Source of the DNA: Microthrixaceae bacterium
GTDB lineage: Bacteria > Actinomycetota > Acidimicrobiia > Acidimicrobiales > Microtrichaceae
Length of the DNA stretch: 64,000 bases
Reading direction: 5' to 3'
Assembly (NCBI GenBank): GCA_023957995.1
Contig: JAMLGK010000018.1
Location: 1 to 64,000 of the forward strand
The position numbers and the translations under genes were made by a program. Shown one piece after another: positions 55,509 through 64,000 of the stretch. How positions within the stretch are numbered: position 1 is the first letter of the stretch; every line of letters begins with the position of its first letter. Below the pieces are notes generated by a model that worked only from the letters and a program-made list of their open reading frames with translations, was not told the DNA's origin and did no database searches.

Positions 55509-56288
55509 TCAGCCGATCTTTCGTTCGCCGAGCCGACGACGGTTGACCAGCTTCGAGCGCAGGTAGTCACGGTTCATCATCGCGATGAAGTCGATCGTGA
55601 TCTCCTTGGGGCACGCCTCCTGGCACTCACCGTGGTTGGTGCAGGACCCGAAGAACTCCTCCATGGTCTCGACCATCGACTCCGAGCGACGCCAGCGTTC
55701 GGCCTGGCCCTGGGGAAGCTGGTTGAGGTGCTGCATCTTGGCTGCGGTGAAGAGGTTGGCAGCGGAGTTGGGGCAGGCCGCCACGCAGGCGCCACAGCCG
55801 ATGCAGGCCGCAGCGTCCATCGCCGAGTCGGCCGCGTCCTTCGGTACGGGGATCTCGTTGGCGTCGGGGGCGGCCCCGGTGGTGACGGTGATGTAGCCAC
55901 CGGACTCGACGATCCGGTCGAACGCCGCCCGGTTGACCATCAGGTCCTTGATGATCGGGAACCCGGCTGCCCGCCATGGCTCGACACGGATCGTCTGACC
56001 GTCGGAGAACTGGCGCATGTGCAGCTGGCAGGTGGCGGTGCCCTTCTGGGGGCCGTGGGCCTGACCATCGATCATCACGCCGCAGCTGCCGCAGATGCCC
56101 TCGCGGCAGTCGTGGTCGAAGGTGATCGGCTCCTGGCCCGCCTGGAACAGGTTCTCGTTCACCTTGTCGAGCATCTCGAGGAACGAGGCGTCGTCGGGGA
56201 TCTCCACCGTGTAGGTCTCGAAGGCTCCCTTGGTCCCGGGGCCGTCCTGTCGCCAGACCTCGAGGGTCAGTTCGAGCACTTTGCTCAT
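55509..56288 (-). CDS. sdhB: Succinate dehydrogenase iron-sulfur subunit
   Basis: 259 aa. Carries electrons from SdhA to the membrane quinone site. The 2Fe-2S ligands are in [12 protein letters not shown] and the later CQL Cys, and the 4Fe-4S ligands in [12 protein letters not shown]. The 3Fe-4S cluster lies around [15 protein letters not shown] 56288 follows GGAGG. It is the last gene of the minus-strand sdhCAB operon, separated from sdhA by 78 bp. Confidence 0.94.
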   Translation of the reverse strand: MSKVLELTLEVWRQDGPGTKGAFETYTVEIPDDASFLEMLDKVNENLFQAGQEPITFDHDCREGICGSCGVMIDGQAHGPQKGTATCQLHMRQFSDGQTIRVEPWRAAGFPIIKDLMVNRAAFDRIVESGGYITVTTGAAPDANEIPVPKDAADSAMDAAACIGCGACVAACPNSAANLFTAAKMQHLNQLPQGQAERWRRSESMVETMEEFFGSCTNHGECQEACPKEITIDFIAMMNRDYLRSKLVNRRRLGERKIG

Positions 56289-56366
56289 CGGTTTGTTCCT
56301 CCTCTGTCGGCTCTTGCGGTTTCGGCCCTTGTGGATGTGGCCCTGGTGTGGTTCATCTCGGCCCGC

Positions 56367-58295
56367 TCACTTGTAGCTGCGCTGGGTCAACTCGACGCGC
56401 TCGAACTCGAGTGGCTCCTTGTTGAGCACCGCGTCACGCTGGATGTCCTCGCCGCCCCACTCCCAGGCAGCGACGTAGGAGAAGTTCTCGTCGTCACGCT
56501 TGGCCTCGCCCTCCTCGGTCTGGGATTCCTCCCGGAAGTGACCGCCGCACGATTCCTCGCGGTGCAGGGCATCACGGACCTTCAGCTCGGCCAGCTCCAT
56601 GAAGTCGGCCACCCGCAGGGCGTTCTCGAGCGACTGGTTGACGCCGTCGGCCCGGCCGGGCACTCTCACGTCGGCCCAGAACTGCTCGCGCAGCGCCGGG
56701 ATCTCGGTGAGGGCCTTCTGCAGGCCCGCTGCGTTGCGGCTCATTCCGCAGTAGTCCCACACGATCTTGCCGAGCTCACGGTGGTAGTGGTCCACCGAGG
56801 AGGTGCCGTTGACGCTCATCAGCTGGTCGACACGGCCACCGGTCTGGTCGAGCGACTCGGTGAACGCCTTGTCGTCGGTGGGAACCGCGTCGGTTCCCAG
56901 CCAGTTGGCGAGGTAGCCGGCCACGGTGGAGGGGCCGACGAAGTAGCCGTCGGAGAGTCCCTGCATGAGCGCCGAGGCACCCAGCCGGTTGGCACCGTGG
57001 TCGCTGAAGTTGCACTCGCCGAGGGCGAACAGTCCCGGGATCGAGGTCTGCAGGTTGTAGTCCACCCAGAGTCCGCCCATCGTGTAGTGGGTGGCGGGGT
57101 AGATGCGCATCGGGGTCTGGTAGGGGTTCTCGCCCGTGATGCGCTCGTACATGTCGAACAGGTTCCCGTAGCGCTCCTCGATCGTGTCGCGGCCATGACG
57201 CTGGATCGCGTCCGCGAAGTCGAGGAACACGCCGTTGTGCAACGGACCCACACCGCGGCCTTCGTCGACGACGGTCTTTGCGTTGCGCGAGGCGACGTCG
57301 CGGGGGACCAGGTTGCCGAAGCTCGGGTACTTGCGCTCCAGGTAGTAGTCGCGCTCGTCCTCGGGGATGTCGACCGCACGGCGCTCGTCCTCGTGGCCGG
57401 TCGGCACCCAGATGCGACCGTCGTTGCGCAGCGACTCGCTCATCAGGGTGAGCTTCGACTGCGTCTCATCCGCGGGTGGGATGCAGGTCGGGTGGATCTG
57501 GGTGTAGCACGGGTTGGCGAACGCAGCACCCTTGCGGTGGGCCCGCCAGATGGCGGTCGCGTTGCAGGCCATGGCGTTGGTCGACAGGTAGTAGACGTTG
57601 CCGTAGCCACCGGTGCACAGCATCACGGCGTGGCCCGAGTGGGCCTCGAGCTCACCGGTGAGCAGATCGCGGGTGGTGATGCCGACCGCCCGGCCGTCCT
57701 TGACCACCACGTCGAGCATCTCGGTGCGGTTGTGAAGGGTGACCGTGCCGAGGTGGATCTGGCGGGCGAGTGCCTGGTAGGCGCCGAGCAGCAACTGCTG
57801 ACCGGTCTGGCCCCGGGCGTAGAAGGTGCGTGCCACCTGGGCCCCGCCGAAGGACCGGTTGTCGAGCAGGCCGCCGTACTCGCGTGCGAAGGGCACACCC
57901 TGGGCGGCGCACTGGTCGATGATGTTCAGCGACACCTGCGCGAGGCGGTAGACGTTGGCCTCGCGGCTGCGGTAGTCGCCGCCCTTGATCGTGTCGTAGA
58001 AGAGGCGGAAGACGCTGTCGCCGTCGTTGCGGTAGTTCTTCGCCGAGTTGATGCCGCCCTGGGCCGCGATCGAGTGCGCCCGTCGGGGGGAGTCGTGGTA
58101 GGTGAAGACCTTGACGTTGTAGCCCATCTCCCCGAGCGTGGCGGCGGCTGCCGCACCGGCGAGGCCCGTGCCCACCACGATCACCTCGAACTTGCGCCGG
58201 TTGTTGGGCGCAACCAGCTTGAGATCGAACTTGTAGTTGTCCCATTTGTCCTCGAGCGGACCGTCTGGGATGTGCGAGTCGAGCGTGAGTGTCAC
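56367..58295 (-). CDS. sdhA: Succinate dehydrogenase flavoprotein subunit
   Basis: 642 aa. Oxidises succinate to fumarate. FAD Rossmann motif [19 protein letters not shown] is near residue 40. The covalent-FAD His is in [12 protein letters not shown], and the substrate-site region [19 protein letters not shown] and [16 protein letters not shown] follow. GTG 58295 is chosen because AGGAGG lies eight bases upstream and the N-terminus fits. A longer frame upstream would overlap sdhC. Confidence 0.95.
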   Translation of the reverse strand: MTLTLDSHIPDGPLEDKWDNYKFDLKLVAPNNRRKFEVIVVGTGLAGAAAAATLGEMGYNVKVFTYHDSPRRAHSIAAQGGINSAKNYRNDGDSVFRLFYDTIKGGDYRSREANVYRLAQVSLNIIDQCAAQGVPFAREYGGLLDNRSFGGAQVARTFYARGQTGQQLLLGAYQALARQIHLGTVTLHNRTEMLDVVVKDGRAVGITTRDLLTGELEAHSGHAVMLCTGGYGNVYYLSTNAMACNATAIWRAHRKGAAFANPCYTQIHPTCIPPADETQSKLTLMSESLRNDGRIWVPTGHEDERRAVDIPEDERDYYLERKYPSFGNLVPRDVASRNAKTVVDEGRGVGPLHNGVFLDFADAIQRHGRDTIEERYGNLFDMYERITGENPYQTPMRIYPATHYTMGGLWVDYNLQTSIPGLFALGECNFSDHGANRLGASALMQGLSDGYFVGPSTVAGYLANWLGTDAVPTDDKAFTESLDQTGGRVDQLMSVNGTSSVDHYHRELGKIVWDYCGMSRNAAGLQKALTEIPALREQFWADVRVPGRADGVNQSLENALRVADFMELAELKVRDALHREESCGGHFREESQTEEGEAKRDDENFSYVAAWEWGGEDIQRDAVLNKEPLEFERVELTQRSYK

Positions 58296-58323
58296 TGGTG
58301 GATCCTCCTGGGCGGGCCGGAAC

Positions 58324-59070
58324 TCAACCGACGACGCCGAAGGTGACGGCGAGCGGGAACGAGACGTTGACGACGGTGATGGCTGCGGCGACCAGGCCGG
58401 CGATCCAACGGCGTGCGGAGTTGTAACGGGGGCTGTTGATGCCCATCGACTGGAACATCGACCAGGTTCCGTGGAACAGGTGGATGCCGAGGGCGATGTT
58501 GGCCAGCATGTAGAAGATCGCCACCGGCAACCGGTCGAAGCTGGCCACGAGGTTGGCGTATGCGTCACCCCTCACGAAGTCGGGGTTGGCGAACCCCCAG
58601 GTGAGATCCGCGAGGTGGAACAGCACGAACAGCGCCACGATGATCCCGGTCCAGCGCATCGAGCGGCTGGCGAAGTTCGCAGCGATGTAGTTGCGGGGCG
58701 ACTGGTAGCGCACCGGCCGGGCCTTCTGGTTGATCCGGGTGAGTGCAATGGCAGACCCGATGTGCGCCCCGAAGGCCACGATCAGGCCGATCCGCATACC
58801 CCACAGGACCCAGGTCTTGGGGACGATGGGGTACAGAAGGGTGCGCAGCGACTCGGCGTAGTGGTCGAAGTCCTCGGCGCCGAAGTACACCTTCAGGTTG
58901 CCGAAGGCGTGGGCGAGCACGAAGCCGATCAGGGCGAGGCCGCTGAGCGCCATGATCCATTTCATGCCCACGGCGGATGTGGCGAACTCGACCGGCCACG
59001 GCCTCTTCGACGGCTTGGGCTTGTTGACCACCGGGGCGTCTGCCCCGGGGCGCTCGATGGCTTGGGTCAT
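58324..59070 (-). CDS. sdhC: Succinate dehydrogenase cytochrome b558-type membrane subunit
   Basis: 248 aa, five hydrophobic helices with several His in them ([28 protein letters not shown]) able to bind two hemes b. The single long anchor without an sdhD gene is the type B arrangement known from Bacillus and many actinobacteria. ATG 59070. First gene of the sdhCAB operon, divergent from the LCCL lipoprotein gene with a 168-bp control region between. Confidence 0.9.
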   Translation of the reverse strand: MTQAIERPGADAPVVNKPKPSKRPWPVEFATSAVGMKWIMALSGLALIGFVLAHAFGNLKVYFGAEDFDHYAESLRTLLYPIVPKTWVLWGMRIGLIVAFGAHIGSAIALTRINQKARPVRYQSPRNYIAANFASRSMRWTGIIVALFVLFHLADLTWGFANPDFVRGDAYANLVASFDRLPVAIFYMLANIALGIHLFHGTWSMFQSMGINSPRYNSARRWIAGLVAAAITVVNVSFPLAVTFGVVG

Positions 59071-59238
59071 GCCCGTTCGCCTCCGTTTGTGGCTGATGGG
59101 ACTGATGGTCGGGCTCCGACCGGTGTTTATGACGAACCTATCCTGCTCGCGGAACGCTCCCAAAGTGGTGTTGTCCCGGACCATCGCAGGGGACCCGTCC
59201 CGTCGGTGCAGGACGGGCCAGCCGGTAGCGTTGATCCG

Positions 59239-60015
59239 ATGAGATCGCTGCCACTGCGCCATGTTTCCACTGCTGTCACCCTCGGGGTCGTGCTCGTGTT
59301 GTTCGGAGCCGCGTGTTCGAGTGAGGACACCGCCGGTGGCGCCGGTGCCGACGCCGCAACGACCACCGCTGCGGGTGCCGACGGGGAGGACCAGAAGGAG
59401 CAGACGGGTGTGGGCGACTGGGGAGCCGACGCCACAGCGATGCGCGGCAAGGTGGGTGAGCAGGCGCAGTTCGAGTGCTCCGCCAAGGGAACGCCGGGCT
59501 CGGTCTGGGGCACCAACGTCTACACCGACGATTCCTCGGTCTGCACCGCTGCGGTCCAGGTGGGCCTGATCGACCTGACCGACGGCGGCACGGTGACGAT
59601 CGAGATCGCCGAAGGCAGCGACGAGTACTTCGGCACCACGGTCAACGGGGTCGAGAGCGCCAGCTATGGGGCATGGCCGGGCAGCTTCATCTTCCCCGAC
59701 GCCGAGACCGTCGAGGTGACCACCGAGATCGCTTGGGACCGCGCGGCGACCTTCTATGACAAGGCCGACTCACCGGTCACGGTCACCTGCATGGCCAACG
59801 GTTCGCAGGGGTCGGTCTGGGGCACGGGGCCCTTCACCGCGGATTCGTCGATCTGCACCGCTGCTCTGTATGCCGGCGTGATCACCGCACACTACGGAGG
59901 TGAGGTCACCTTCGAGTTCTCCGACGGCAGGGACAGCTACGACAGCGGTGAGGCAAATGGAGTCACGACCAAGTCCTACGGCGCCTACGGCGACAGCTTT
60001 GACTTCGTGGACTGA
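59239..60015 (+). CDS. Lipoprotein with two tandem LCCL domains
   Basis: 258 aa from ATG 59239. Lipoprotein signal (VTLGVVLVLFGAAC), a low-complexity Ala/Gly/Thr linker to about 65, then two copies of an LCCL-type module. Each copy has the hallmark GSVWGT...(Y/F)T.DSS(V/I)CTAA...G(V/L)I followed by a Gly-(G/T)-V-T strand. They begin near residues 75 and 180, exactly 105 residues apart, which points to internal duplication. Each has the two expected cysteines. LCCL is best known in eukaryotic extracellular proteins; the ligand here is unknown. Confidence 0.8.
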   Translation: MRSLPLRHVSTAVTLGVVLVLFGAACSSEDTAGGAGADAATTTAAGADGEDQKEQTGVGDWGADATAMRGKVGEQAQFECSAKGTPGSVWGTNVYTDDSSVCTAAVQVGLIDLTDGGTVTIEIAEGSDEYFGTTVNGVESASYGAWPGSFIFPDAETVEVTTEIAWDRAATFYDKADSPVTVTCMANGSQGSVWGTGPFTADSSICTAALYAGVITAHYGGEVTFEFSDGRDSYDSGEANGVTTKSYGAYGDSFDFVD

Positions 60016-60057
60016 GCACACGGGTGAGGTGCAGGGACCGCGCAGCGAGGTCGGTCG

Positions 60058-60957
60058 GTGAACGCATCGACGGCTGTGCCCGCCCCCGGCGACGCTTCGG
60101 TCGTGGTGCGACTCAGGTGCGCGCCCGAACTGGTCGAGCTGGCTTCTGACGCGCTGTGGCAGGCGGGAACCTCCGCCGTGTCCGAGGAGCCCGCGGATGT
60201 GGTGCGCGGGATCTCCGCTGCCGAATCGGCTCCGAGCGCCCCCGCCGCGGTCGAGCTCACCGGCGAGGTGCCGGTCACCGCGCTGGCCGATCTCAGGGCG
60301 TGGTGTGGTGAGGTGGCAGGCGGGGTCGAGCTCGAGGTGGTCGAGCTGGATCCCGCGTGGGCCGACGCCTGGTGTGAACACGCCCGGGCCTACCGGGTGG
60401 GGCCACTGGTGGTCCGGCCGGTCTGGGTGGACGCGACCCTGCAGCCGGGTGAGATCGACCTCCCACTCGACCCGGGACCCACCTTCGGGTCGGGCAGCCA
60501 CCCGAGCACCCGAGGTGTGCTCGCCGCCATGGTGCAGCGGGTCGATGGCGGTGAACGGGTGCTCGACGTGGGCTCGGGCAGCGGCGTGCTGTCGGTTGCC
60601 GCACTGCTGCTCGGTGCCGACAGCGCGGTGGCGGTCGACATCGAACCGGCCGCCGGACCGGCCGGGCGCTCAGCCGCAGCGCTGTGCGGAGTGGCCGAGC
60701 GCTTCGAGTTCTGTTCCGGTGGGCTGGATTCGGTCGACGCGGAGTTCGATGTCGTGTTCGCCAACATGTTGATCGGAGCGATCGAGGAGTTGGGTGCCCG
60801 CATCCGGGCGCGCTGCGCGGTCGGAGGAACCATGATCCTCGGCGGCTTCCTCGAATCCCAGCGCGACCGTGCGCTCGCCGCGGTGCAACCGGCAGAGACG
60901 GTGGCCACCTCCAACGAGGATGGTTGGGTGACCCTGGTGCTCGCAGCTACCCGGTGA
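60058..60957 (+). CDS. prmA: Ribosomal protein L11 methyltransferase
   Basis: 299 aa from GTG 60058. SAM-dependent methyltransferase that modifies ribosomal protein L11. The PrmA-specific stretch DPGPTFGSGSHPSTRGVL (near 139), SAM motif I VLDVGSGSGVLSVAAL (near 168) and VVFANMLIGAIEEL (NxL-type motif) are present. The N-terminal substrate domain is short and divergent. It follows the LCCL gene by 42 bp and may be co-transcribed. Confidence 0.87.
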   Translation: MNASTAVPAPGDASVVVRLRCAPELVELASDALWQAGTSAVSEEPADVVRGISAAESAPSAPAAVELTGEVPVTALADLRAWCGEVAGGVELEVVELDPAWADAWCEHARAYRVGPLVVRPVWVDATLQPGEIDLPLDPGPTFGSGSHPSTRGVLAAMVQRVDGGERVLDVGSGSGVLSVAALLLGADSAVAVDIEPAAGPAGRSAAALCGVAERFEFCSGGLDSVDAEFDVVFANMLIGAIEELGARIRARCAVGGTMILGGFLESQRDRALAAVQPAETVATSNEDGWVTLVLAATR

Positions 60958-61022
60958 CCTGCACGCCCTTCCGGAACGCCACCCGGTCGGTGCACCCAAG
61001 GCGGTGTCCCTTGGTCCGGGAT

Positions 61023-61060
61023 GGGTCCCTGGGTTCGGGACGGGTCCCTGGGTTCCCGAT
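61023..61060 (+). repeat. 19-bp tandem repeat before the ChlI-like gene
   Basis: Two adjacent copies at 61023-61041 and 61042-61060, both starting GGGTCCCTGGGTTC and differing only in the last five bases. They lie 60 bp upstream of the ATG at 61120 and may be an operator or slippage product. Confidence 0.6.
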
Positions 61061-61119
61061 GGAGGAACGCAGCGCTGGCCGCGGGTCATCCCGCCACGGG
61101 GTTCCTATAGGGTCGCCGC

Positions 61120-62520
61120 ATGTCGAAACCAACCACGCTTGGGGAGCTGCGATCATCGGGTTGGGAGTCGGTCCCGGTGAAGACCGAGATCCGACGCAAT
61201 GCCGCCCAGCGCATCCGATCCGGCGAGCGTCTGTTCCCCGAGGTCCTCGGCTACGAGGACACCGTGTTCCCCCAGCTCGAGAACGCACTCCTGGCGGGGC
61301 ACGACATCATCTTCCTGGGTGAACGTGGCCAGGCCAAGACCCGCATGATCCGCTCACTGGTGGATCTTCTCGACGAGTGGATGCCGATCGTCGAGGGCTC
61401 CGAGATAAACGACGACCCCTATGCGCCGGTGTCGGCCCATGCCCGGAACCTCGTCGACGAGATGGGATCCGACACGCCGATCGCGTGGGTGCACCGTTCG
61501 GTGCGGTTCGGCGAGAAGCTCGCCACACCCGACACCTCGATCGCGGATCTCATCGGCGAGGTCGACCCGATCAAGGTCGCGGAGGGCAGGTACCTCTCCG
61601 ACGAGCTGACGTTGCACTACGGCTTGGTGCCACGGACGAACCGCGGGATCTTCGCCATCAACGAGTTGCCCGACCTCGCCGAGCGCATCCAGGTGGGTCT
61701 GTTGAACGTGCTCGAGGAACGCGACGTGCAGATCCGCGGATACAAGGTGCGCCTGCCGCTCGACGTGTTGTTGGTGGCATCTGCGAACCCCGAGGACTAC
61801 ACCAACCGCGGTCGTCTCATCACGCCGCTCAAGGATCGCTTCGGCTCCCAGGTGCGCACCCACTACCCGCTCGACGTGGAGACCGAGGTGGCGATCGTCG
61901 AGCAGGAGGCACAGCCCTTCGAGGCCGACGGTGTGACGGTGCGGGTGCCCGACCACATGATCGAAGTGGTCGCGATGCTGTCGCAGCTGGCCCGCCAGAG
62001 CGCGCACATCTCGCAGCGTTCGGGTGTGTCGGTGCGCCTATCGGTCGCCAACCACGAGGTGATGGTGGCCAACGCGGCCAGGCGTTCCCTCGCAGCTGGC
62101 GACGACGAGGTGGTTCCCCGGGTGTGTGACCTCGAGGCGCTTCCGGCATCCACCGCCGGCAAGGTCGAGATCGAGTCACTCGAGGAGGGCCGTGACGGCC
62201 AGATCCTCGATCACCTCGTGCGCTCGGCCATCCTCGAGGTCTTCCGCGATCGGGTCACCCCCCAACAGCTCACGGCCGTGGTCGAACAGCTCGAGGGGTC
62301 GGATCCGGTGGAGACCGGTGAGGACATCGCCTCCGCGGACTACCTCGGCCTGCTCGAATCGGTGCCGGCTCTGCGTGCACCGGTGACCGAACTGGTGGGA
62401 GCGGAACCGACCCCGGGCGAGGTGGCTTCCGCGGTCGAGTTGATCCTCGAAGGGCTGCACCTGTCGAAGCGTCTCAACAAGGACGCGGTCGGTGGTCGTG
62501 CGCAGTACCGCTCCCGCTGA
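61120..62520 (+). CDS. ChlI/MoxR-like AAA+ ATPase
   Basis: 466 aa. AAA+ of the magnesium-chelatase-like clade: Walker A GERGQAKT (near 67), a long insert, the Walker-B-like GIFAINELPDLAERIQ, and sensor sequence VASANPEDYTNRGRLITPLKDRFGSQV. A helical C-terminal lid follows. These proteins normally pair with a VWA-domain partner encoded next door; no VWA gene follows here, as the next gene is on the other strand. The ATG lies 60 bp after the tandem repeat. Role unknown. Confidence 0.85.
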   Translation: MSKPTTLGELRSSGWESVPVKTEIRRNAAQRIRSGERLFPEVLGYEDTVFPQLENALLAGHDIIFLGERGQAKTRMIRSLVDLLDEWMPIVEGSEINDDPYAPVSAHARNLVDEMGSDTPIAWVHRSVRFGEKLATPDTSIADLIGEVDPIKVAEGRYLSDELTLHYGLVPRTNRGIFAINELPDLAERIQVGLLNVLEERDVQIRGYKVRLPLDVLLVASANPEDYTNRGRLITPLKDRFGSQVRTHYPLDVETEVAIVEQEAQPFEADGVTVRVPDHMIEVVAMLSQLARQSAHISQRSGVSVRLSVANHEVMVANAARRSLAAGDDEVVPRVCDLEALPASTAGKVEIESLEEGRDGQILDHLVRSAILEVFRDRVTPQQLTAVVEQLEGSDPVETGEDIASADYLGLLESVPALRAPVTELVGAEPTPGEVASAVELILEGLHLSKRLNKDAVGGRAQYRSR

Positions 62521-62534
62521 ACCCGGCGCCGGGC

Positions 62535-63809
62535 TCAGACCACTCTGACGGGGTGGTGTGAACTGACCTTGTTTCCGTTGCCCAACTGGCCGTACTTGTT
62601 GAAGCCCCAGCACCAGTCGGTTGCCCCTGCGGCGCGTGCGCAGGTGTGGTAGGTGCCCGCCGCCACCTCGGAGTAGTTGCCGCCCAGTGCCTTCACCGGC
62701 GCGTTCGCCTTGTCGAGGGTGCCGTTGCCCAGCTGCCCGTCGTCATTCTTGCCCCAGCAACGCAGGGTCGAGTCGGACTGCAGCGTGCAGTTGTGCCTGG
62801 CTCCCGCAGCAACCTGGCGCGCACCGACCAGTCCCTTGACCCTCACCGCCGTGGTGGAGTCGGCGTAGGCCCCCTGACCGAGCTGGCCGACGGAGCCGTC
62901 GCCCCAGCACCAGACGATCCCGTAGGGGCCGGTGGCGCATGTGTGCTGCTTTCCTGCGCTGATCGAACCCGCCGAGGAGACTCCGCTCACTCCGACGGGG
63001 GTCTTCGACCCGACCCTGGTGCCGTTGCCGAGCTGGCCCTCGTCGTTGCTGCCCCAACACCGCACTCCTCCATCAGCGAGGGTGGCGCAGGTGTGTTCGC
63101 GACCCACGGCCACGTCCACGGCATTGGTGATGCCCAGAACCGCAACCGGACGGTTCGACGATGTCGTGGTGCCGTTGCCGAGCTGGCCGTTGTTGTTGCG
63201 GCCCCAGCAACGCACCCCACCGTTGTCGAGCAGCGCGCAGGTGTGCTCGTGTGAGGAGTCCACCGCGACGGCACCGTTCAACCCGACCACCGCCTTGGGC
63301 GTGGTGGAGCCCACGTTGGTTGCATTGCCGAGCTGCCCCTGGTCGTTCACACCCCAACACCGCACGGTCGTGTCCGCCAGCAGTGCGCAGCTGTGGGAAT
63401 AGCCCAGGGCGAGGCTCGTGGCGGTGGTCAGGCCGGATACCGCCACCGGGCTGGACGAGTCGTCCTCGGTGCCGTTGCCGAGCTGCCCCTCGTCGTTCGC
63501 TCCCCAGCACTCCACCCGACCCGAGCCGGTGGCGCGGGCGCAGCTGTGGGCGTCGCCGCCGGCGATGCGGGAGGGCTGCTCCGGCAGCGAGCCGATGATC
63601 GTGGGCATGCCGCCGCGAATTCTCAGGTACTCGCCGATCGTCATGATCGGTACCCACTCACCGCCCTGGCAGGCGAGCACGTACTCGCCGTCGGTGCCGA
63701 AGGGGTTGCCGTCGGCGGCCGGCGAACAGCTGGTCCACATGGACACCCCGACCTGGCAGGCGCTTGCAACCATCAGCAGCGGCACAACGGCAAAGAGCAG
63801 CTTCTTCAT
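62535..63809 (-). CDS. RCC1-repeat lipoprotein (small)
   Basis: 424 aa from ATG 63809 (AGGGGAT upstream). Lipoprotein signal KLLFAVVPLLMVASAC, a Cys-containing linker to about 70, then seven well-kept RCC1-type repeats (HTCALLDNGGVRCWGRNNNG, then QLGNGT and similar) to the C-terminus, exactly one seven-blade propeller. Each blade has two Cys (HxC and CWG), suggesting disulfides within blades, which suits an exported protein. It is convergent with the ChlI-like gene, with only 14 bp between the stops. Confidence 0.88.
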   Translation of the reverse strand: MKKLLFAVVPLLMVASACQVGVSMWTSCSPAADGNPFGTDGEYVLACQGGEWVPIMTIGEYLRIRGGMPTIIGSLPEQPSRIAGGDAHSCARATGSGRVECWGANDEGQLGNGTEDDSSSPVAVSGLTTATSLALGYSHSCALLADTTVRCWGVNDQGQLGNATNVGSTTPKAVVGLNGAVAVDSSHEHTCALLDNGGVRCWGRNNNGQLGNGTTTSSNRPVAVLGITNAVDVAVGREHTCATLADGGVRCWGSNDEGQLGNGTRVGSKTPVGVSGVSSAGSISAGKQHTCATGPYGIVWCWGDGSVGQLGQGAYADSTTAVRVKGLVGARQVAAGARHNCTLQSDSTLRCWGKNDDGQLGNGTLDKANAPVKALGGNYSEVAAGTYHTCARAAGATDWCWGFNKYGQLGNGNKVSSHHPVRVV

Positions 63810-64000
63810 TGGATCCCCTATCGGCTCTCCCACAGATCGGGCGTCTCGAGAGGCACCTTGAACTTGGTTCTCGATGCGCCGACCCGTGCCGGGCCCGCAA
63901 GGGGGTGCCTTCGGTGAGAGGTGGGGCTACCTCGACCCGGGCCGAACCGCGCCGGGAGGCCCCGATAGCGTGGGTCCGGTTGGATGAGAACACGACTTCG
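63810..64000. other. Upstream region of the small RCC1 gene, to the window edge
   Basis: No gene is supported. It should carry the promoter of the RCC1 lipoprotein gene; I see no strong promoter match. Confidence 0.4.

Overview
The window is high-GC, densely packed DNA from a bacterium that looks like an actinobacterium. It has many GTG starts, ATGA-type gene overlaps, many lipoproteins with LppM-, MoxR/DUF58/transglutaminase- and SCP2-type families, and a type IV pilus locus lacking secretin and pilMNO genes. An acidimicrobial lineage is my best guess; this is inference, because no rRNA or other marker gene is present. No tRNA, rRNA, CRISPR array, insertion sequence or prophage was recognised.

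Layout. 1-935: end of an unidentified gene and metF. 1310-21512: type IV pilus locus with pilB, pilC, two cassettes of minor-pilin-like genes (short V, long W, very long X), the major pilin, pilT and pilD. 21584-26487: operon of an LppM-like lipoprotein, MoxR ATPase, DUF58 protein and membrane transglutaminase. 26706-31951: a third V-W-X cassette whose W and X genes are broken by five single-base frameshifts. 31972-37955: LLM oxidoreductase, AbiEi/DUF559-like protein, a convergent pair of exopolysaccharide-type glycosyltransferases, and an aldehyde dehydrogenase, with three copies of a 51-bp palindromic element. 38108-43029: heterodimeric ABC exporter and malate dehydrogenase. 43080-55292: mostly minus-strand surface and housekeeping genes (seven-repeat RCC1 lipoprotein, YibE/F membrane protein, Fpg/Nei glycosylase, SCP2 protein, metzincin/FG-GAP lipoprotein, coiled-coil protein, QueF-like reductase, acidic lipoprotein, acyltransferase). 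55509-59070: sdhCAB. 59239-63809: tandem-LCCL lipoprotein, prmA, a ChlI/MoxR-like ATPase and a second seven-repeat RCC1 lipoprotein.

How it fits together. PilB (extension), PilT (retraction), PilC (platform), PilD (prepilin peptidase) and the pilin form a minimal pilus motor for a single-membrane cell. The unusual part is the set of giant prepilin-like proteins (about 900-1170 aa). Their W members join a prepilin anchor to fibronectin-III or PKD modules, and in two cases to a beta-helix-like segment and a long glycine-rich tract. I infer that they form the pilus tip or adhesin complex. The two signals I consider most worth following are this triplicated giant minor-pilin system, including its decaying third copy, and the 51-bp palindromic repeat family at gene ends.
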